A stretch of 64,000 nucleotides of DNA from Duganella sp. BJB480 (GTDB lineage Bacteria; Pseudomonadota; Gammaproteobacteria; Burkholderiales; Burkholderiaceae_D), in contig QVIN01000001.1 in the NCBI GenBank assembly GCA_003416985.1, positions 806,001-870,000 on the forward strand, given 5' to 3'. This document shows positions 19,762-33,500 of this stretch, piece after piece; within the stretch, counting starts at the first letter, position 1; each line of letters starts with the position of its first letter. Both the position numbers and the translations under genes were made by a program. The notes beneath the pieces were generated by a model. That model searched no databases, was not told the DNA's origin, and saw only the letters and a program-made list of their open reading frames with translations.

Positions 19762-21459
19762 ATGCAACAGGTAAGCAGTCGGCTGTGCGGCGTGATGCTG
19801 CTGTACAGCCTGGTTCATCAGGCGGCGCACGCTCAGTCCCAGGCTGAGATCGCGGCGCAGCAGATCCAGCGTCAGCAGCAAAAGGAGCGCGCGCAGAACG
19901 AGCAGGCCGAGGAGCAGCGGCCCGCCGTGCGGCTGCCGCGCGAGCCGGTTCCGGCCGCTGCCGCCTATCCGGCGAACGAATCCCCGTGTTTCCCGATCCG
20001 CCATATCGGCTTGCAGGGCGACCAGGCGGCGAAGTTCGCCTGGGCGCTGGACGCGGCGGCCGACGCCATCGGCCGCTGCCTGGGCAGCGGCGGCGTCAAT
20101 GCCGTGATCGGCAAGGTGCAGAATGCGCTGATCGCGGCCGGCTACGTCACCACCCGCGTGGTGGCCGCGCCGCAGGACTTGCGTGGCGGCGACCTGCAAC
20201 TGGTGCTGGTGCCGGGGCGCATCCGCGCCATCCGTTTCGCCGAACCGGCCGCCGGCGCCAGCAACGACCGCGCCTCGTGGCGCACCGCGCTGCCGGCCCG
20301 GCCCGGCGACCTGCTCAACCTGCGCGACATCGAGCAGGCGCTGGAGAACTTCAAGCGCGTGCCGACCGCCGAGGCCGACATCGAAATCGTGCCCGGCGAA
20401 CAGCCCGGCGACAGCGACCTGCTGATCAAGTGGCGCCAGGCGCTGCCGGTGCGCCTGAGCCTGTCCGCCGACGACAGCGGCAGCGACTCCACCGGCAAGT
20501 ACCAGGGCGGCGCCACGGTGTCGCTGGACAATCTGCTGGGCTTGCAGGAGCTGGCCTATGTCAGCGTCACCCGCGACCTGGCCGCCCACGGCCGCGACCA
20601 CGGCACCCGCAACTATGCGCTGCACTATTCGATGCCGGCCGGGTATTGGCTGTTCTCGCTCAACGCCAGCCGCTACCGCTACTACCAGGGTATCGCCGGC
20701 GCCAACCAGACCTACGTCTACAGCGGCACCAGCGGCAACCTCGAGTTCAAGGCCGCCCGTGTGCTGTACCGCGACGCCGCGCGCAAGACCACGGCCGCGC
20801 TGCGCCTGTACCGCCGCCGCAGCAACAACTTCATCGACGACACCGAGGTGCAGGTGCAGCGCCGCCAGATGGGCGGCCTGGAACTGGGCCTGTCGCACAA
20901 GGAATTCATCGGCGACGCCACGCTGGACGGCAACCTGCTCTACAAGCGCGGCGCGCACCTGTTCGGCACCTTGCCGGCGCCCGAGGAGGAGTTCGGCGAC
21001 GGCACGGCCCGGCCCACCGTCATCAACGCCGACGCCACGCTGACGCTGCCGTTCGCGCTGCGCTCGGCCAAGCTGCAATACCAGGCCAACTGGCGCGCGC
21101 AGTGGAACCGCTCGACGCTGATCCCGCAGGACCGCTTCGCCATCGGCGGCCGCTACACGGTGCGCGGTTTCGACGGCGAGGCCAGCCTGTCGGCCGAGCG
21201 CGGCTGGCTGCTGCGTAACGACCTCAACTGGTCGGTCAGCGACCACGCCCAGCTGTACCTGGGCCTGGATTATGGCCAGGTCTCGGGCGCGCACGCGGCC
21301 GCGCTGGCCGGCACCAGCCTGGCTGGCGGCGCGCTGGGCTGGCGCGGCCAGTTCGGTGGCGCCCAGATCGATCTTTTCATCGGGCGGCCAATCCGCAAGC
21401 CCGAGCATTTCCGTACCGCCCCAAACGCCGGCGGCTTCAACGTCAATTATCAGTATTAA
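19762..21459 (+). CDS. TpsB outer-membrane transporter (ShlB/FhaC/HecB/CdiB family)
   Basis: A 565-residue two-partner secretion transporter. A signal peptide is cleaved near AHAQ and followed by a Gln/Glu-rich helix (SQAEIAAQQIQRQQQKERAQ). The POTRA domains span about 75-240, with CFPIRHIGLQG and AGYVTTRVVAAPQDL. The C-terminal 16-strand barrel has the conserved VRGF motif (GGRYTVRGFDGE) in loop L6, required for secretion in FhaC, and a final aromatic NVNYQY strand. It secretes the large TpsA encoded 42 bp downstream. The partner assignment follows from adjacency and from the TPS domain of that protein. Confidence 0.94.
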   Translation: MQQVSSRLCGVMLLYSLVHQAAHAQSQAEIAAQQIQRQQQKERAQNEQAEEQRPAVRLPREPVPAAAAYPANESPCFPIRHIGLQGDQAAKFAWALDAAADAIGRCLGSGGVNAVIGKVQNALIAAGYVTTRVVAAPQDLRGGDLQLVLVPGRIRAIRFAEPAAGASNDRASWRTALPARPGDLLNLRDIEQALENFKRVPTAEADIEIVPGEQPGDSDLLIKWRQALPVRLSLSADDSGSDSTGKYQGGATVSLDNLLGLQELAYVSVTRDLAAHGRDHGTRNYALHYSMPAGYWLFSLNASRYRYYQGIAGANQTYVYSGTSGNLEFKAARVLYRDAARKTTAALRLYRRRSNNFIDDTEVQVQRRQMGGLELGLSHKEFIGDATLDGNLLYKRGAHLFGTLPAPEEEFGDGTARPTVINADATLTLPFALRSAKLQYQANWRAQWNRSTLIPQDRFAIGGRYTVRGFDGEASLSAERGWLLRNDLNWSVSDHAQLYLGLDYGQVSGAHAAALAGTSLAGGALGWRGQFGGAQIDLFIGRPIRKPEHFRTAPNAGGFNVNYQY

Positions 21460-21501
21460 TTTTCTTAGCCGGCCCCAACCCCGCCGGCGGAAGGACTCGC
21501 A

Positions 21502-24500
21502 ATGAACAAGCTCTGCTACCGCATCGTCTTCAACAAAGCCCGTGGCCTCTGCATGGCCGTACAGGAAACCGCCCGCAGCCACGGCAAGGGCGCGGGGCAG
21601 GCGGGACCGGCGGGCACGGCGGCGGCGGGCGGCCTGGCGACGCGCTTGCGCAGCCTCGCGCGTGCCTTGCTCGGGGCGTTCGGCGGGACGGCCTTGCTGG
21701 CCGGGCTGGCCTCGGCGCAGATCATTGCCGATCCGAACGCGTCCGGCCGCCAGCAGGCGACCGTGCTCAACGCGGCAAACGGTGTGTTGCAGGTCAATAT
21801 ACAAACGCCGAGCGTGGCCGGTGTGTCGCGAAATGTCTACAGTCGTTTCGACGTGCCCAAGACCGGCGCGGTGCTGAATAATTCGCGCACTGCCGTGCAG
21901 AGCCAGTTGGGCGGATGGATCGACGCCAATCCGTGGATGGCGCACGGCACCGCGCGTGTGATTCTGAACGAGGTCAATTCCAACGATCCGAGCCAGCTGC
22001 GCGGCTATATCGAGGTGGCCGGTTCGCGCGCGGAAATGGTGATCGCCAATGCGGCCGGCATCGTGGTCGATGGCGCCGGCTTTATCAACGTCAGCCGCGC
22101 CACGCTGACCACAGGCAAACCCTTGCTGGACCAGGCCGATGGCGCGCTGCGCGGCTATGCGGTGCGGGGCGGCATGATCAGCATCGGCGGCGCCGGCCTG
22201 GATGCGCGGCAGGCCGACTACACGACGCTGATCGCGCGCTCGGTGCAGCTGAATGCTGGCCTGTGGGCGCAGCAGCTGGAGGTGACGACCGGTGTCAACG
22301 ACGTCGCGCTGGCCGCCGATGGCGCGGCCGCTGGCAACACCGCGATTCCGGTGGCGGCTGGCGGGGATGTGCCGCGTTACGGCATCGATGCCTCGCAGCT
22401 TGGCGGCATGTATGCCAACAAGATCACGCTGGTCGGCACCGAGGCGGGCGTTGGCGTGCGTAACGCCGGGTCGCTGGGCGCGGCGGCGGGCGAGCTGATC
22501 GTCACGACCGAGGGGCGGCTGGAGAACACCGGCAGTCTGGCTGCCAGCCTGGCCTTGTCGGCGACGGCGCGGGATGGTGTGGTCAACAGCGGCGCTATCT
22601 CGGCCGGCGGTGCGCTCTCGATGAGCACGCCGGCGGCGGTGTCGAACAGCGGCACCATCAGCGGTGCGGCCGGCCTGCAGTTGACGGCCGCCAGCTTGAG
22701 CAACAACAACCTGATCAGCAGCACCGGCCGCGCCACGTTGGCATTGGCGGGCGATGTCGACAACAGCCACGGCGTGATCCAGGCGCAGAGCCTCGCGCTG
22801 AGCAGTGGCGGCGGCATCAACAACCAGTCCGGCAAGTTGCTGCAGACGGCGGCGGTCGCGCTGGATCTGACGGTCGCCGGCCTGCACAACGCCAATGGCG
22901 GGCAGGTGGGGGCGGCGCCTTCGACTGGCGCGGACGGCAGCGGTGCGAACGCGGGCAACGGCGCGGACGGCGGAGCCGGCAACGCTGGCACAGGCAGCGG
23001 CGACAACAACGGCAGTGGTTCCAACTCCGGCTCTGGTAGCGGGACCGGCGCGGGCACTGGGACCGGCAACGGCTCAGGTAACGGTGGCGATAATGGCGGC
23101 AGCACCAACGGCTCCGGCAACGGCGCCACGCCGCCGGCGCCGATTGTGCCGGGCTTCGTGCACGCAGCCGGGGCGTTGAACAACGACGGCGGCCAGATCC
23201 TGTCCGGCGGCGGCATTGCGTTGACGGCCACGTCGGTGGACAACACCGGCGGCCAGATGAACCTGTCGTCGCTGGCGGTCAATGGTGGCGCGTTCAACAA
23301 CCACGGCGCGCAGATCAATGTGCAGCGCGGCGCCAGCATCCACGGCACCAGCTTCGACAACCACGAAGGCAAGCTGGTGGCGGGCGCCAGCGTTGACGTG
23401 CAGGTGCAAGGGCTGGACAACGGCAACGGCCTGCTGTCGGCCGGCGCCGACCTGGCGCTCGACAGCGCCGCCATCGTCAACCGCGACGGCAAGCTGGTCG
23501 CCGGCGGGCGCGCGTCCATCACCGCCGCCGACGCGGTGGACAACCATAACGGCCAGATCCAGGCCGTCACCGGGCTGGCGCTCAAGGCCAGCGGAAAACT
23601 GGACAATCAATCCGGCGTGGTCGAAACAATCGGCGCCGGCGGCGCCATGCAGGTGCAGGCCAGCGAGATCGACAACAGCAAGGGCCGCATCGCCAACGCC
23701 GGCAGCGGCGCCAGCAGTGTCGGCGCGGCCGGCGGCCTGCTGAACACCGGCGCCATCGGCGCCAACGGCGCGCTGACCGTGAGCGCGCTGACGCTGCAGA
23801 ACCAGGCCGGCGGCAGCATCCAGTCCGCCGGCGCCATGGCTTTGGCCGTGCGCCAGCAGCTGGACAACCTGGGCGGCATCGTCAGCGGCGGCGCGCTCAG
23901 CTTTGACGAAAGCCGCGCCAGCCTGAACAATGCAGGCCAGATGGCGGCTGGCGGCGACATCCACATCGCGATTCAACACGCCGGCAACGACGGCGGCCAG
24001 ATCGGCACGGCGGCCGCCTCCGGCGCCAGCCTGTCGCTCAGTGCGGCCGACATCAGCAACCGCGGCGGCAGCCTGCTGGCCGACCGTGACGTCGGCGTCA
24101 GCGCCGCGCAGGGCGGCCTGGACAACAGCAAGGGACTGATCCACGCCGGAAACGACGCCACCGTCAACGCGGCGCAGACCTTGCTCAACCAAGATGGCGT
24201 GATCGAAGCGGTCAGCGCCAAGAGCAAACTCAGCCTCGACACCGGAGCGATCCAGAACCTGGGCGGACGCATCGTCAACGCCGGCAGCGGCGACAGCAGC
24301 GTGGCGGCCAAGGGCGCCATCGTCAGCGACGGCCTGATCGCCGGCAACGGCAGCATGGCGATGGCGGCGGCGACCGTCACCAACAGCGGTACCCTGTCGA
24401 GCGCCGGCGCGTTCAAGCTGGCGGTCACGGATCAACTCGACAATTCAAGCCTGATCAGCAGCGGCGGCGCCATGGAGTTGGGCAACGCCGGCGCCGACAT

Positions 24501-27500
24501 GCGCAACACCGGCCAGGTCTATGCGGTGGGCGACATCGGCGTCCAGGCGCGCAACTTCGTCAACGCCGGTCAGATCGCCACCACCGCCGGCGGCGGCGGC
24601 ATCACCCTGCAAGGGACGACGCTGGACAACCACGGCGGCAGCATCGCCGCCAGCGGCGCGGTCGATCTGCGCGTCGATGGCGCGCTCAACAACGCCGGCG
24701 GCCTCGTGCAGGCAGGCCGCGACCTGGGCATCGCCGCCAGGGGCACGCTGGACAACACCTCCGGCACCATCGAAGCCATCGGCGCGGCCAGCGCCATGCA
24801 GGTGAACGCGGGCGCCATCGTCAACGCAGGCGGCCGCATCGCCAACGTAGGCACGGGCGACACCGCCATCGCGGCGCTTGGCGACATCCAGAACAGCGGC
24901 CTGATCGCCGGCAACGGCGCCGTCGATGTGACCAGCTATACGCTGCACAACAACGCCGCCGGCGCCCTCACATCCGGCAAGCAGATGACGCTGGCGGTGG
25001 AGCAGCTGTTGCAAAACGACGGCACCATCCGCAGCGCCGCCGCGCTCGATTTCAGCAAAGCGACGTCCGTAGTGGGCAATAGCGGCATCATCATGGCCGA
25101 TGGCGCCATGATGATCAAGGCAGGCTTGCTGGTCAACGACGGCGGCCAGATCTCGACCACGCAGGCCGGCGGCGCCGATCTGGCGATCGAGAGCCAGCAG
25201 CTGCGCAACTATCTGGGCCGCATCCTCGCCGCCGGCAACGCCAATATCAACGTGGCCGGCACGGTGGACAACCGGAGCGGCGGGATCCAGGGCGGCCTGG
25301 GTGTGTTGCTGAGCGCTAGCGGCGCACTGGACAACAGCAGCGGGACGATCGAGGCGCTGGGTGTCGGCGGCGGGCTGACGGTGCAGACCAACGGCATCGA
25401 CAACACGGCGGGCAACATCGTCGGCGCGGGCAATGTGGGCGTGAGCAGCGCGAGCTATGTCTGGAACGGCGGGCGTATCGCCGCGAACGGCAAGCTCGAC
25501 CTGGGCGCGGCGTCGGTCCTCAATACGGACGCCGCCAGCATCACGGCGGGCGCCGGCCTCGGCCTGTCGGTGCGCGACCTGCTGGACAACCATGGACTGG
25601 TCAGCAGCTACGGCCTGTTGCGGTTTGACCTGGCCACCGGCGTGGTCAAGAACGACGGCAAGATCGTTTCCGGTGGCGGCATCAACCTCCAGGCCGGCGA
25701 TTTGAACAACGACAAGGGGCAGATCTCGACCGTCAAGCAATCGCAGACGGACGTGAGCATCGTCGCCAACAGCGCCAGCAACCAGGGCGGCACCATCGTC
25801 GGCGACCGCAACGCCGCGCTGACGGTCACCGGCGCGCTGAACAACGCGCAAGGTGTGATCCAGTCCGGCAAGGACATGCAGGCCAACGTTGGCGCGGCGC
25901 TGACCAACACCAAGGGCGTGATCGAGGCCACCGGCGCCACCAGCGCCTTGAACGTGCTGGCCGGCTCCATCGACAACACCGGCGGGCGCATCGTCAACGT
26001 CGGCACCGGCGCCAGCAGCGTCGGCGCGCGGGACGCGCTGGTGAACGGCGGCCTGATCGCGGGCAACGGCGGCCTGTCCGTCACCGCCGCGACCTTGCAG
26101 AACAGCGCCGCCGGGACCATCGCGGCCGGCAAGGACCTGGCGCTGGGCGTGAGCCGGCAACTGGACAACCAGGGCGCCATCAGCAGCAGTGGCAAGCTCG
26201 ACTTCACGCAGGTCACGGCGGCGGTGCGCAACGGCGGCACCATCGTCAGCGGCGGCGCGGCCAGCATCAGCGCGGGCGCCTTCAACAACGACGGCGGCCA
26301 ACTGGCGACCGTGCGCGGTTCCGGCGCCGACATTGCGCTCAACGCCCAGAGCCTGAGCAACCGCGCCGGCGTGATCCAGTCCGACCGCAACGTGGCGGTC
26401 GGCGTGGCCTACGCGGTGGACAATGCGCACGGCACCATCCAGGCCCGGCAGGACTTGCAGTTCGCGGCCGGCGCCGCCCTGAACAACAACAGCGGCGTGA
26501 TCGAGGCGATCGGCGCCGGCAGCGCCTTGCGCGTGCAAGCCGGTTCCATCGACAACAGTGCGGGGCGCATCGTCAATGTCGGCAGTGCGGCGGCGTCGGT
26601 GGCGGCGCAGGACGCCATCGCCAACAGCGGCCTGATCGCAGGCAACGGCAGGCTCGACCTGGCTGCGGGCAGCCTGCGAAATGATGCGGGCGGAACCGTG
26701 TCCTCGGGCGCTGCGATGGACCTGGCGGTCACGCAGCAGCTGGACAACCAGGGCGCGATCAGCAGCGGCGGCACGCTGGAGTTCAGCAAGACCACCGGCG
26801 TGGTCAACAACAGCGGCCAGATGGTCGCGGCCGGCCAGGTGCATGTCGCGGCGGGCGCGCTGAACAACGACGGCGGCCAGATCGCCACACTGAAGGACAG
26901 CGGCGCCGGCATCGCCATCGACAGCCAGAGCCTGAGCAACCAGGGCGGCAGCGTGGTCGCCAGTGGCAGCGCGACCCTGGCGGTCGCCGGCGCGGCCAAC
27001 AACGCGCACGGCACGATCCAGGCGCAGCGCGACCTGCAATTGACGGCGGGCGGCGCGCTCGACAACGCAGGCGGGACGATCGAGGCGGTGACCGCCGCCA
27101 GCAGCCTGACGGTGCGGGCGGGCGCCATCGACAACAGTGCCGGCCGGATGGTCAACGTCGGCACCGGCGCGGCCACGGTCAGCGCCTCCGGCCTCGTCAC
27201 CAACAGCGGCCTGATCGCCGGCAACGGCACGCTCGACCTGGCGGCCGACAGCCTGCGGAATCAGGCAGGCGGAACCGTGTCCTCCGGCGCGGCGATGGAC
27301 TTGGCCGTCACGCGGCAGCTGGACAACCAGGGCGCGATCAGCAGCGGCGGCACGCTGGAGTTCAGCAAGACCACCGGCGTGGTCAACAACAGTGCCCAGA
27401 TGGTCGCGGCCGGCCAGGTGCATGTCGCGGCGGGCGCGCTGAACAACGACGGCGGCCAGATCTCCACGTTGAAGGACAGCGGCGCCGGCATCGCCATCGA

Positions 27501-30500
27501 CAGCCAGAGCCTGAGCAACCAGGGCGGCAGCGTGGTCGCCAGCGGCAGCGCGACCCTGGCGGTCGCGGGCGCGGCCAACAACGCGCATGGCACGATCCAG
27601 GCGCAGCGCGACCTGCAATTGACGGCGGGCGGCGCGCTCAACAACGCCGGCGGGACGATCGAGGCGGTGACCGCCGCCAGCAGCCTGACGGTGCGGGCGG
27701 GCGCCATCGACAACAGCGCCGGCCGGATGGTCAACGTTGGCACGGGCGCGGCCACGGTCGGCGCCTCCGGCCTCGTCACCAACAGCGGCCTGATCGCGGG
27801 CAACGGCAGCCTCGACCTGGCTGCCGGCAGCTTGCGCAACCAGGCCGGCGGCACTGTGTCGTCCGGCCAGCGCATGGGCCTGGGTGTGGCGCAGCAACTG
27901 GACAACCAGGGCGTCATCAACAGCGGCGGCAGCCTGACCTTCAGCCAGACGACGGCGGTGGTCAACAACAGCGGGCAGATCGCGTCGGCCGGCCAGGCCA
28001 GCATCGCGGCGGGCAGCCTGAACAACGACGGCGGCCTGATCGCGACGCTGCCGAATTCCGGTTCCGGCATCGCCATCACCAGCCAGAGCCTGAGCAACCA
28101 CGGCGGCCGCGTGCAGGCCAGCGGCGACGCGGTGCTCGACGTAGCCGGCGCGCTGGACAACGCCGGCGGCACATTGCAGGCCGGCCAGGATCTGCGCCTG
28201 AGTGCGGGCGGCACCCTGAGCAACAACGCCGGCGTGATCGAGGCATTGGCGGCGGGCAGCGCCATGCGGGTGCAGGCGGGCGACATCGCCAACGGCAGCG
28301 GCCGCATCGTCAATGTCGGCTCGGCGGCGACCAGCGTGAACGCGCAGGGCGGCATCAGCAGCAGCGGCACCATCGCCGGCAACGGCACGCTGGACCTGGG
28401 CGCGCAATCCCTGCAAAACACCGGCGCGATCTCGGCGGGCGGGCAGATGACGCTGTCGCTGTCGCAACTGCTGGACAACCACGGCGCCATCCGCAGCGGC
28501 GGCGCCCTGACTTCCACGCAGACGACGGCGCAGGTCAACAACAGCGGCACGATGGCGGCCGGCGGCGCGATCAGCATGGCGGCGGGCAGCCTGAACAACG
28601 ACGGCGGCCAGATCGCCACGCTGAGCAACTCCGGCGCCAACATCGACCTGAGCAGCCAAAGCATGAGCAATCACGGCGGCAGCGTGCTGGCCAGCGGCAA
28701 CGCCGGAGTCAACGTGTTCGGCGCGCTGAACAACGCCGGCGGCACGCTGCAGGCCGGCCGCGACATGCAATTGACCGTCGGCGGCGCGCTGGGCAATGTG
28801 GGCGGCGTGATCGAGGCGCTGTCCGCCAGCGGCACGATGACGGTGCAGGGCCAGTCCATCGACAACACCTCGGGGCGCATCGTCAACGTCGGCAGCGGCG
28901 ATACGCGGATCGTCAGCCAGAGCACGCTGGTCAGCAGCGGCATGATCGCCGGGAATGGCAACCTTCTGCTGGCGGCCCAGAGCGCGCAAAACAAGGCGGG
29001 CGGCACACTGGCCGCCGGCGGCAACCTGGACCTGGAAGTCACCGGGCAGATGCAGAACCAGGGCGCGGTCAGCAGCGCCGGCACCCTGGACTTCGTGCAA
29101 GGCGGCGCCAGCTTCAGCAACAGCGGCCAGATGATCTCCGGCGGCACGGCCACCTTCAACGCGGCCAGCTTCAGCAACGACGGCGGGCAGATCGCCACCA
29201 CCAGCGCTTCCGGCGCCGACATCAGCGTCACCAGCCAGAGCATCAGCAATCACGGCGGCAAGATCCTGGCCGGCGGCGATGCCACGCTGAGCAGCGCTTC
29301 CGGCCTGGACAACAACGCCGGCACACTGCAGGCGGGCAAGAACCTGAAGCTGGACGCCACCGGCGCGCTGGGCAACGCGGCCGGCACGATCGAGGCCGAC
29401 GGCGGGGCCAGCACGCTGGAATTGACGGCGGCCACGCTCGACAGCAGCGGCGGCCGCATTGTCAACGTCGGCAACGGCGACACGACGCTGCTGATCGCGA
29501 CCGACCTCGTCAACAGCGGCCTGATCGCCGCCAACGGCAACCTGAACCTGACCGCGCAGACGCTGAAGAACAACACCGGCGGCGCCATCGGCTCGGCCGG
29601 CAACCTGCTGCTGGCGGTGAACCAGCAAGTGGACAACCACGCGGCCATCACCAGCACCGGCACGCTGACCTTCCAGCAGGCCGGCGCCAACCTGAACAAT
29701 AATGGCCAGATGGTGGCGGGCGGCGCGATGACCATCGTCGCCAAGGCCGTCAACAACAATAACGGCCAGATCGCCACCGCCAAGGGCAGCGGGGCCGACC
29801 TGGCGTTGACGGCCGCCAGCCTGGGCAACGAGAAGGGACAGATCCTGGCCGACGGCAAGGCCGTGCTGGCCATCACCGGCGCGCTGGACAACGTGCAGGG
29901 CACCATCCAGTCCGGCAAGGACATGCAGGTCAACGCCGGCGGCGCGCTGACCAACAACGGCGGCGCCATCGAGGCGGCCGGCGCCACCTCGGCGCTGACG
30001 CTGAAGGCGCTGTCCATCGACAACGGCACCGGCCGCATCGTCAACGCCGGCAGCGGCGACACCAGCATCACCAGCCTGGGCGGCGTGAGCAACGCCGGCG
30101 TGATCGCCGGCGGCGGCAACCTGCTGCTCAACGCCACCACGCTGCAGAACGGCGCCACCGGCATGGTCGCCTCCGGCAAGGACATGACCCTGCGCCTGAC
30201 CCAGTTGCTGGACAACCAGGGCACCATCAACAGCGCCGGCACGCTGACCTTCAACCAGGCCGGCGCCAACCTGAACAACAGCGGCCTGATCGTCTCGGGC
30301 GGCAACGCGCTGATCGTCGCCAACCAGGTCAACAACAACGGCGGCCGCCTGGGCACCGGAGCAGGTTCCAGCGGCGACCTGAGCCTGACGACGCAGCAGC
30401 TGAGCAACGAAGGCGGCCACATCACCACCGGCCGCGACCTCAGCGTCAGCACGCATGTGATGCAGGGCAGTGGCGAGCTGCAAGGCGGTCGCGATCTGGC

Positions 30501-33500
30501 GCTGAGCATGGACGGCGACTACACCCAGGGCAGCGGCACCCAGCAGTTCCATTCGAACCGCGACCTGAGCCTGACGGTGACGGGCAATATCGTCAACACC
30601 GCGACGTTCGAGGCGGCCGGCAAGCTCACGCTGAGCGGCAACAACGTCAGCAACAACGCCGGCGCCGTGATGCAGGGGCAGGGCGTGGCGGTCAACGCGG
30701 CGGGCAACCTGAGCAATGCCGGCCAGATCAACGGCACGGCCACGGTGGACCTGAAGAGCGGCGGCACGCTCGACAACAGCAACGCCATCGTCGGCGGCAA
30801 CCTGACGCTGGAGGCGCAGAACCTGAACAACACCGGCGCCAGCACCTTGCTCGGTTCGACCGGTTCGATGGCGCTGGCTGTGGCGGGCACACTCAACAAC
30901 ACCGGCGGCGCCAGCATCTACAGCGGCGGCAGCCTGGCCATCGCCGCCACGCCGGGCGGCGGCTCGACCGGGATGGTCAACAACATGTCGTCGACCATCG
31001 AGGCGGCGGGCGACCTGTCGCTGAACGCGGCCAGCGTCAACAACATCCGCGAGAACGTCACGCTGGTCAAGGTGCAGACCGTCGACGAGACCAAGCAGAT
31101 GTATCTGCCGAGCTGGGACCACAACGGCGACAACCACAACAACTACGATACCAACGCGGCGAACTACTATCCGCACGAGATGTACTACGTCAACCCCGAC
31201 GACATCCTGGAAAATCAAATCATGTTCGCGCCGGACGGCAACTCCTACGGCCGCGCGGTGATCCGCACGCACGCCAACGATTCAGCGTTCTTCTGGGCCT
31301 CCACCGGCGCCTACAGCGCGCAGGGGGCACGCCAGCGCATCACGATGACGGACGGCACGCGGGTGCTGTATTACAAGTTCAGCCAGAACGACCAGGCCAA
31401 CCCGGATCAAGGCGGACCGACCGGCACGCCCGAAGGCTTCTACCTGGAACAGGTCACCACCTGGACCAGCACGCCACCGGCATATTCGAGCCTGTACGGC
31501 AGCTGCGCGTCCAACTGCGTACGTTTCGTCACGCAACCCGGTTACGATGATCCCACCACCATCATCAACCGGTCGACGGTACGCTCGCTGGTGTCCGAGG
31601 CCGGCAAGCTGGAACAATCCCGCCTGGCGCATCACACGGCCGAGGAAGACCAGATCGCGCCCGGCTCGGGCGCCGTGGCGCAGATCCTTTCCGGCGGCAA
31701 TATGCACCTGACCGTCGGCCAGGCACTGACCAACCAGTACGGCCAGATCATGGCCACCGGGGCGCTCAACATCGACGGCGGCGCGGCCATCAGCAACCAG
31801 GGCGCGACGCTGTACCGCAACCATACCTTCGACGGCACCTGGAAGACCTACGACGGCGATGTCACGGCCTACACCATGCCGTCGCAGAGCGAAATCATCG
31901 GCTCCGCCGCCGGTGTGATTTCCGGCGGCAAGGGCGTCTCGATCACCGGACGCAGCTTCAGCAACGTCGACATCACGGCCGGCACGGTCGGCAATATCCG
32001 CGACAGCGTCACCGTGCTGGCGACCGGCAACAACAGCGCCAGCGCCGCCAGCCACGCCACCGGCAACGGCGCCAGCGCCGGCAGCGCCGGCGGGCACGTC
32101 GGTGGCAGCGGCATCGGCAACAACGCCAGCGGCGCCAACGTGGCCGGCGGCAGCGGCATCGGCAACAACGCAGCCGGCGCCGGCGCGGCCGGCGGCAGCG
32201 GCATCGCCAACCAGGCCGCGCGCGCCACCCAGGCCGGCGCCAGCGGCGCCGCCAACAACGCCGCGCTGGGCGGGCAGGCCGGCGACAGCGGCCTCTCCAA
32301 CCAGGCGGCGGAGGCCGGACAGGCGGCCGGCAGCGGCATCGCCAATCAGGCGGGCACCCGCCTGGATGCCTATGGCAGCGGCATCCACAACGGCTCCCGC
32401 GAGCTCGACAGCATCAACGCCAGCGGCAAGACCAGCACGGCCGCGACCAGCGGCGCTGTTCATGGCAGCGGCGCCGGCGGCAAGGCGTTGGGCGACGTCA
32501 GCACCGGCCACGGCGCCAGTCTGGCGCAGAACGCCGCCAACAGCGGTACGGTGGTCAAGGTGGCGCCGAACGGCCTGTCCCTGCTGAACCCGAACGCCAA
32601 TGGCAACTATGTGTTCGAAACCCGTCCGCAGTTCGCCAACCACGGCGACTGGATCAGCAGCGATTACCTGCTCAAAGCGCTCGACACCGACCCGGCCGTG
32701 ACGCAAAAGCGCCTCGGCGACGGCTTCTACGAACAGCGCCTGGTGCGCGACCAGCTGATCGAACTGACCGGCCGCGCACCGTCGGGCGGCCAGAGCGACG
32801 ACAGCCGCTACAAGGAATTGCTGACCAGCGGCATCAGCGTCGCGCAGCAATACGGCCTGCGGCCCGGCATCGCGCTGAGCGCCGAGCAGATCAGCCACCT
32901 GACCAGCGATATCGTCTGGATGGAGACGGAAACCGTCAGCCTGCCGGACGGCACGGTGGAAAACGTGCTGGTGCCCAAGGTCTACCTGGCGCACGCGGGC
33001 GCCGATGCGGTCAAGGCCAGCGGCGCGCTGGTGACCGGCGACGGCGTCGACATCCGCACCACCGACAACATCGTCAACCGAGGCGGCCTGATCGACGGCG
33101 CCAACGGCCGCACGGTGCTGGTGGCCGGGCAGGACATCGTCAACCAGGGCGGCACCGTCAAGGGCGGCGCCATGGACCTGCAGGCCGGGCGCGACGTGAT
33201 CAACCAGTCGCTGACGGTCAAGCAGGAGTACGCCAGCGTCAACACCAGCGGCAGCTACACCACGCTGTCCAACCAGGCCGGCATCGCAGCCGGCGGCGCG
33301 CTGACGATCAAGGCCGGGCGCGACGTGACCGACACCGGCGGGACCATCGCCGGCGCCAGCGTCGCCATCGGCGCCGGGCGCGACGCCAGCTTCAACGCGC
33401 TGCAGACCGGCAGCACCTACGCCTCGCAGGTGGCGGGCTACACGGAAAAAGACAGCAGCATTACTTACAAGACCGGCCAGGTCGCCAGCAGCGGGGACCT

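Noticed and set aside
18934..22887. A 1,317-codon minus-strand open frame opposite livF, tpsB and the tpsA start
   Set aside because: Runs across three well-supported sense genes and an AT-rich promoter region; shadow of high GC at third positions.
23860..30430. CRISPR-like array
   Set aside because: The repeats are long, in frame and encode beta-helix rungs; there are no short identical repeats with unique spacers.
24445..31272. A 2,275-codon open frame on the minus strand opposite the tpsA repeats
   Set aside because: It is a by-product of GC-rich repetitive coding DNA: the translation is a monotonous Ala/Asp/Gly/Val/Arg/His repeat that mirrors the sense repeats, has no start signal, and matches no domain.
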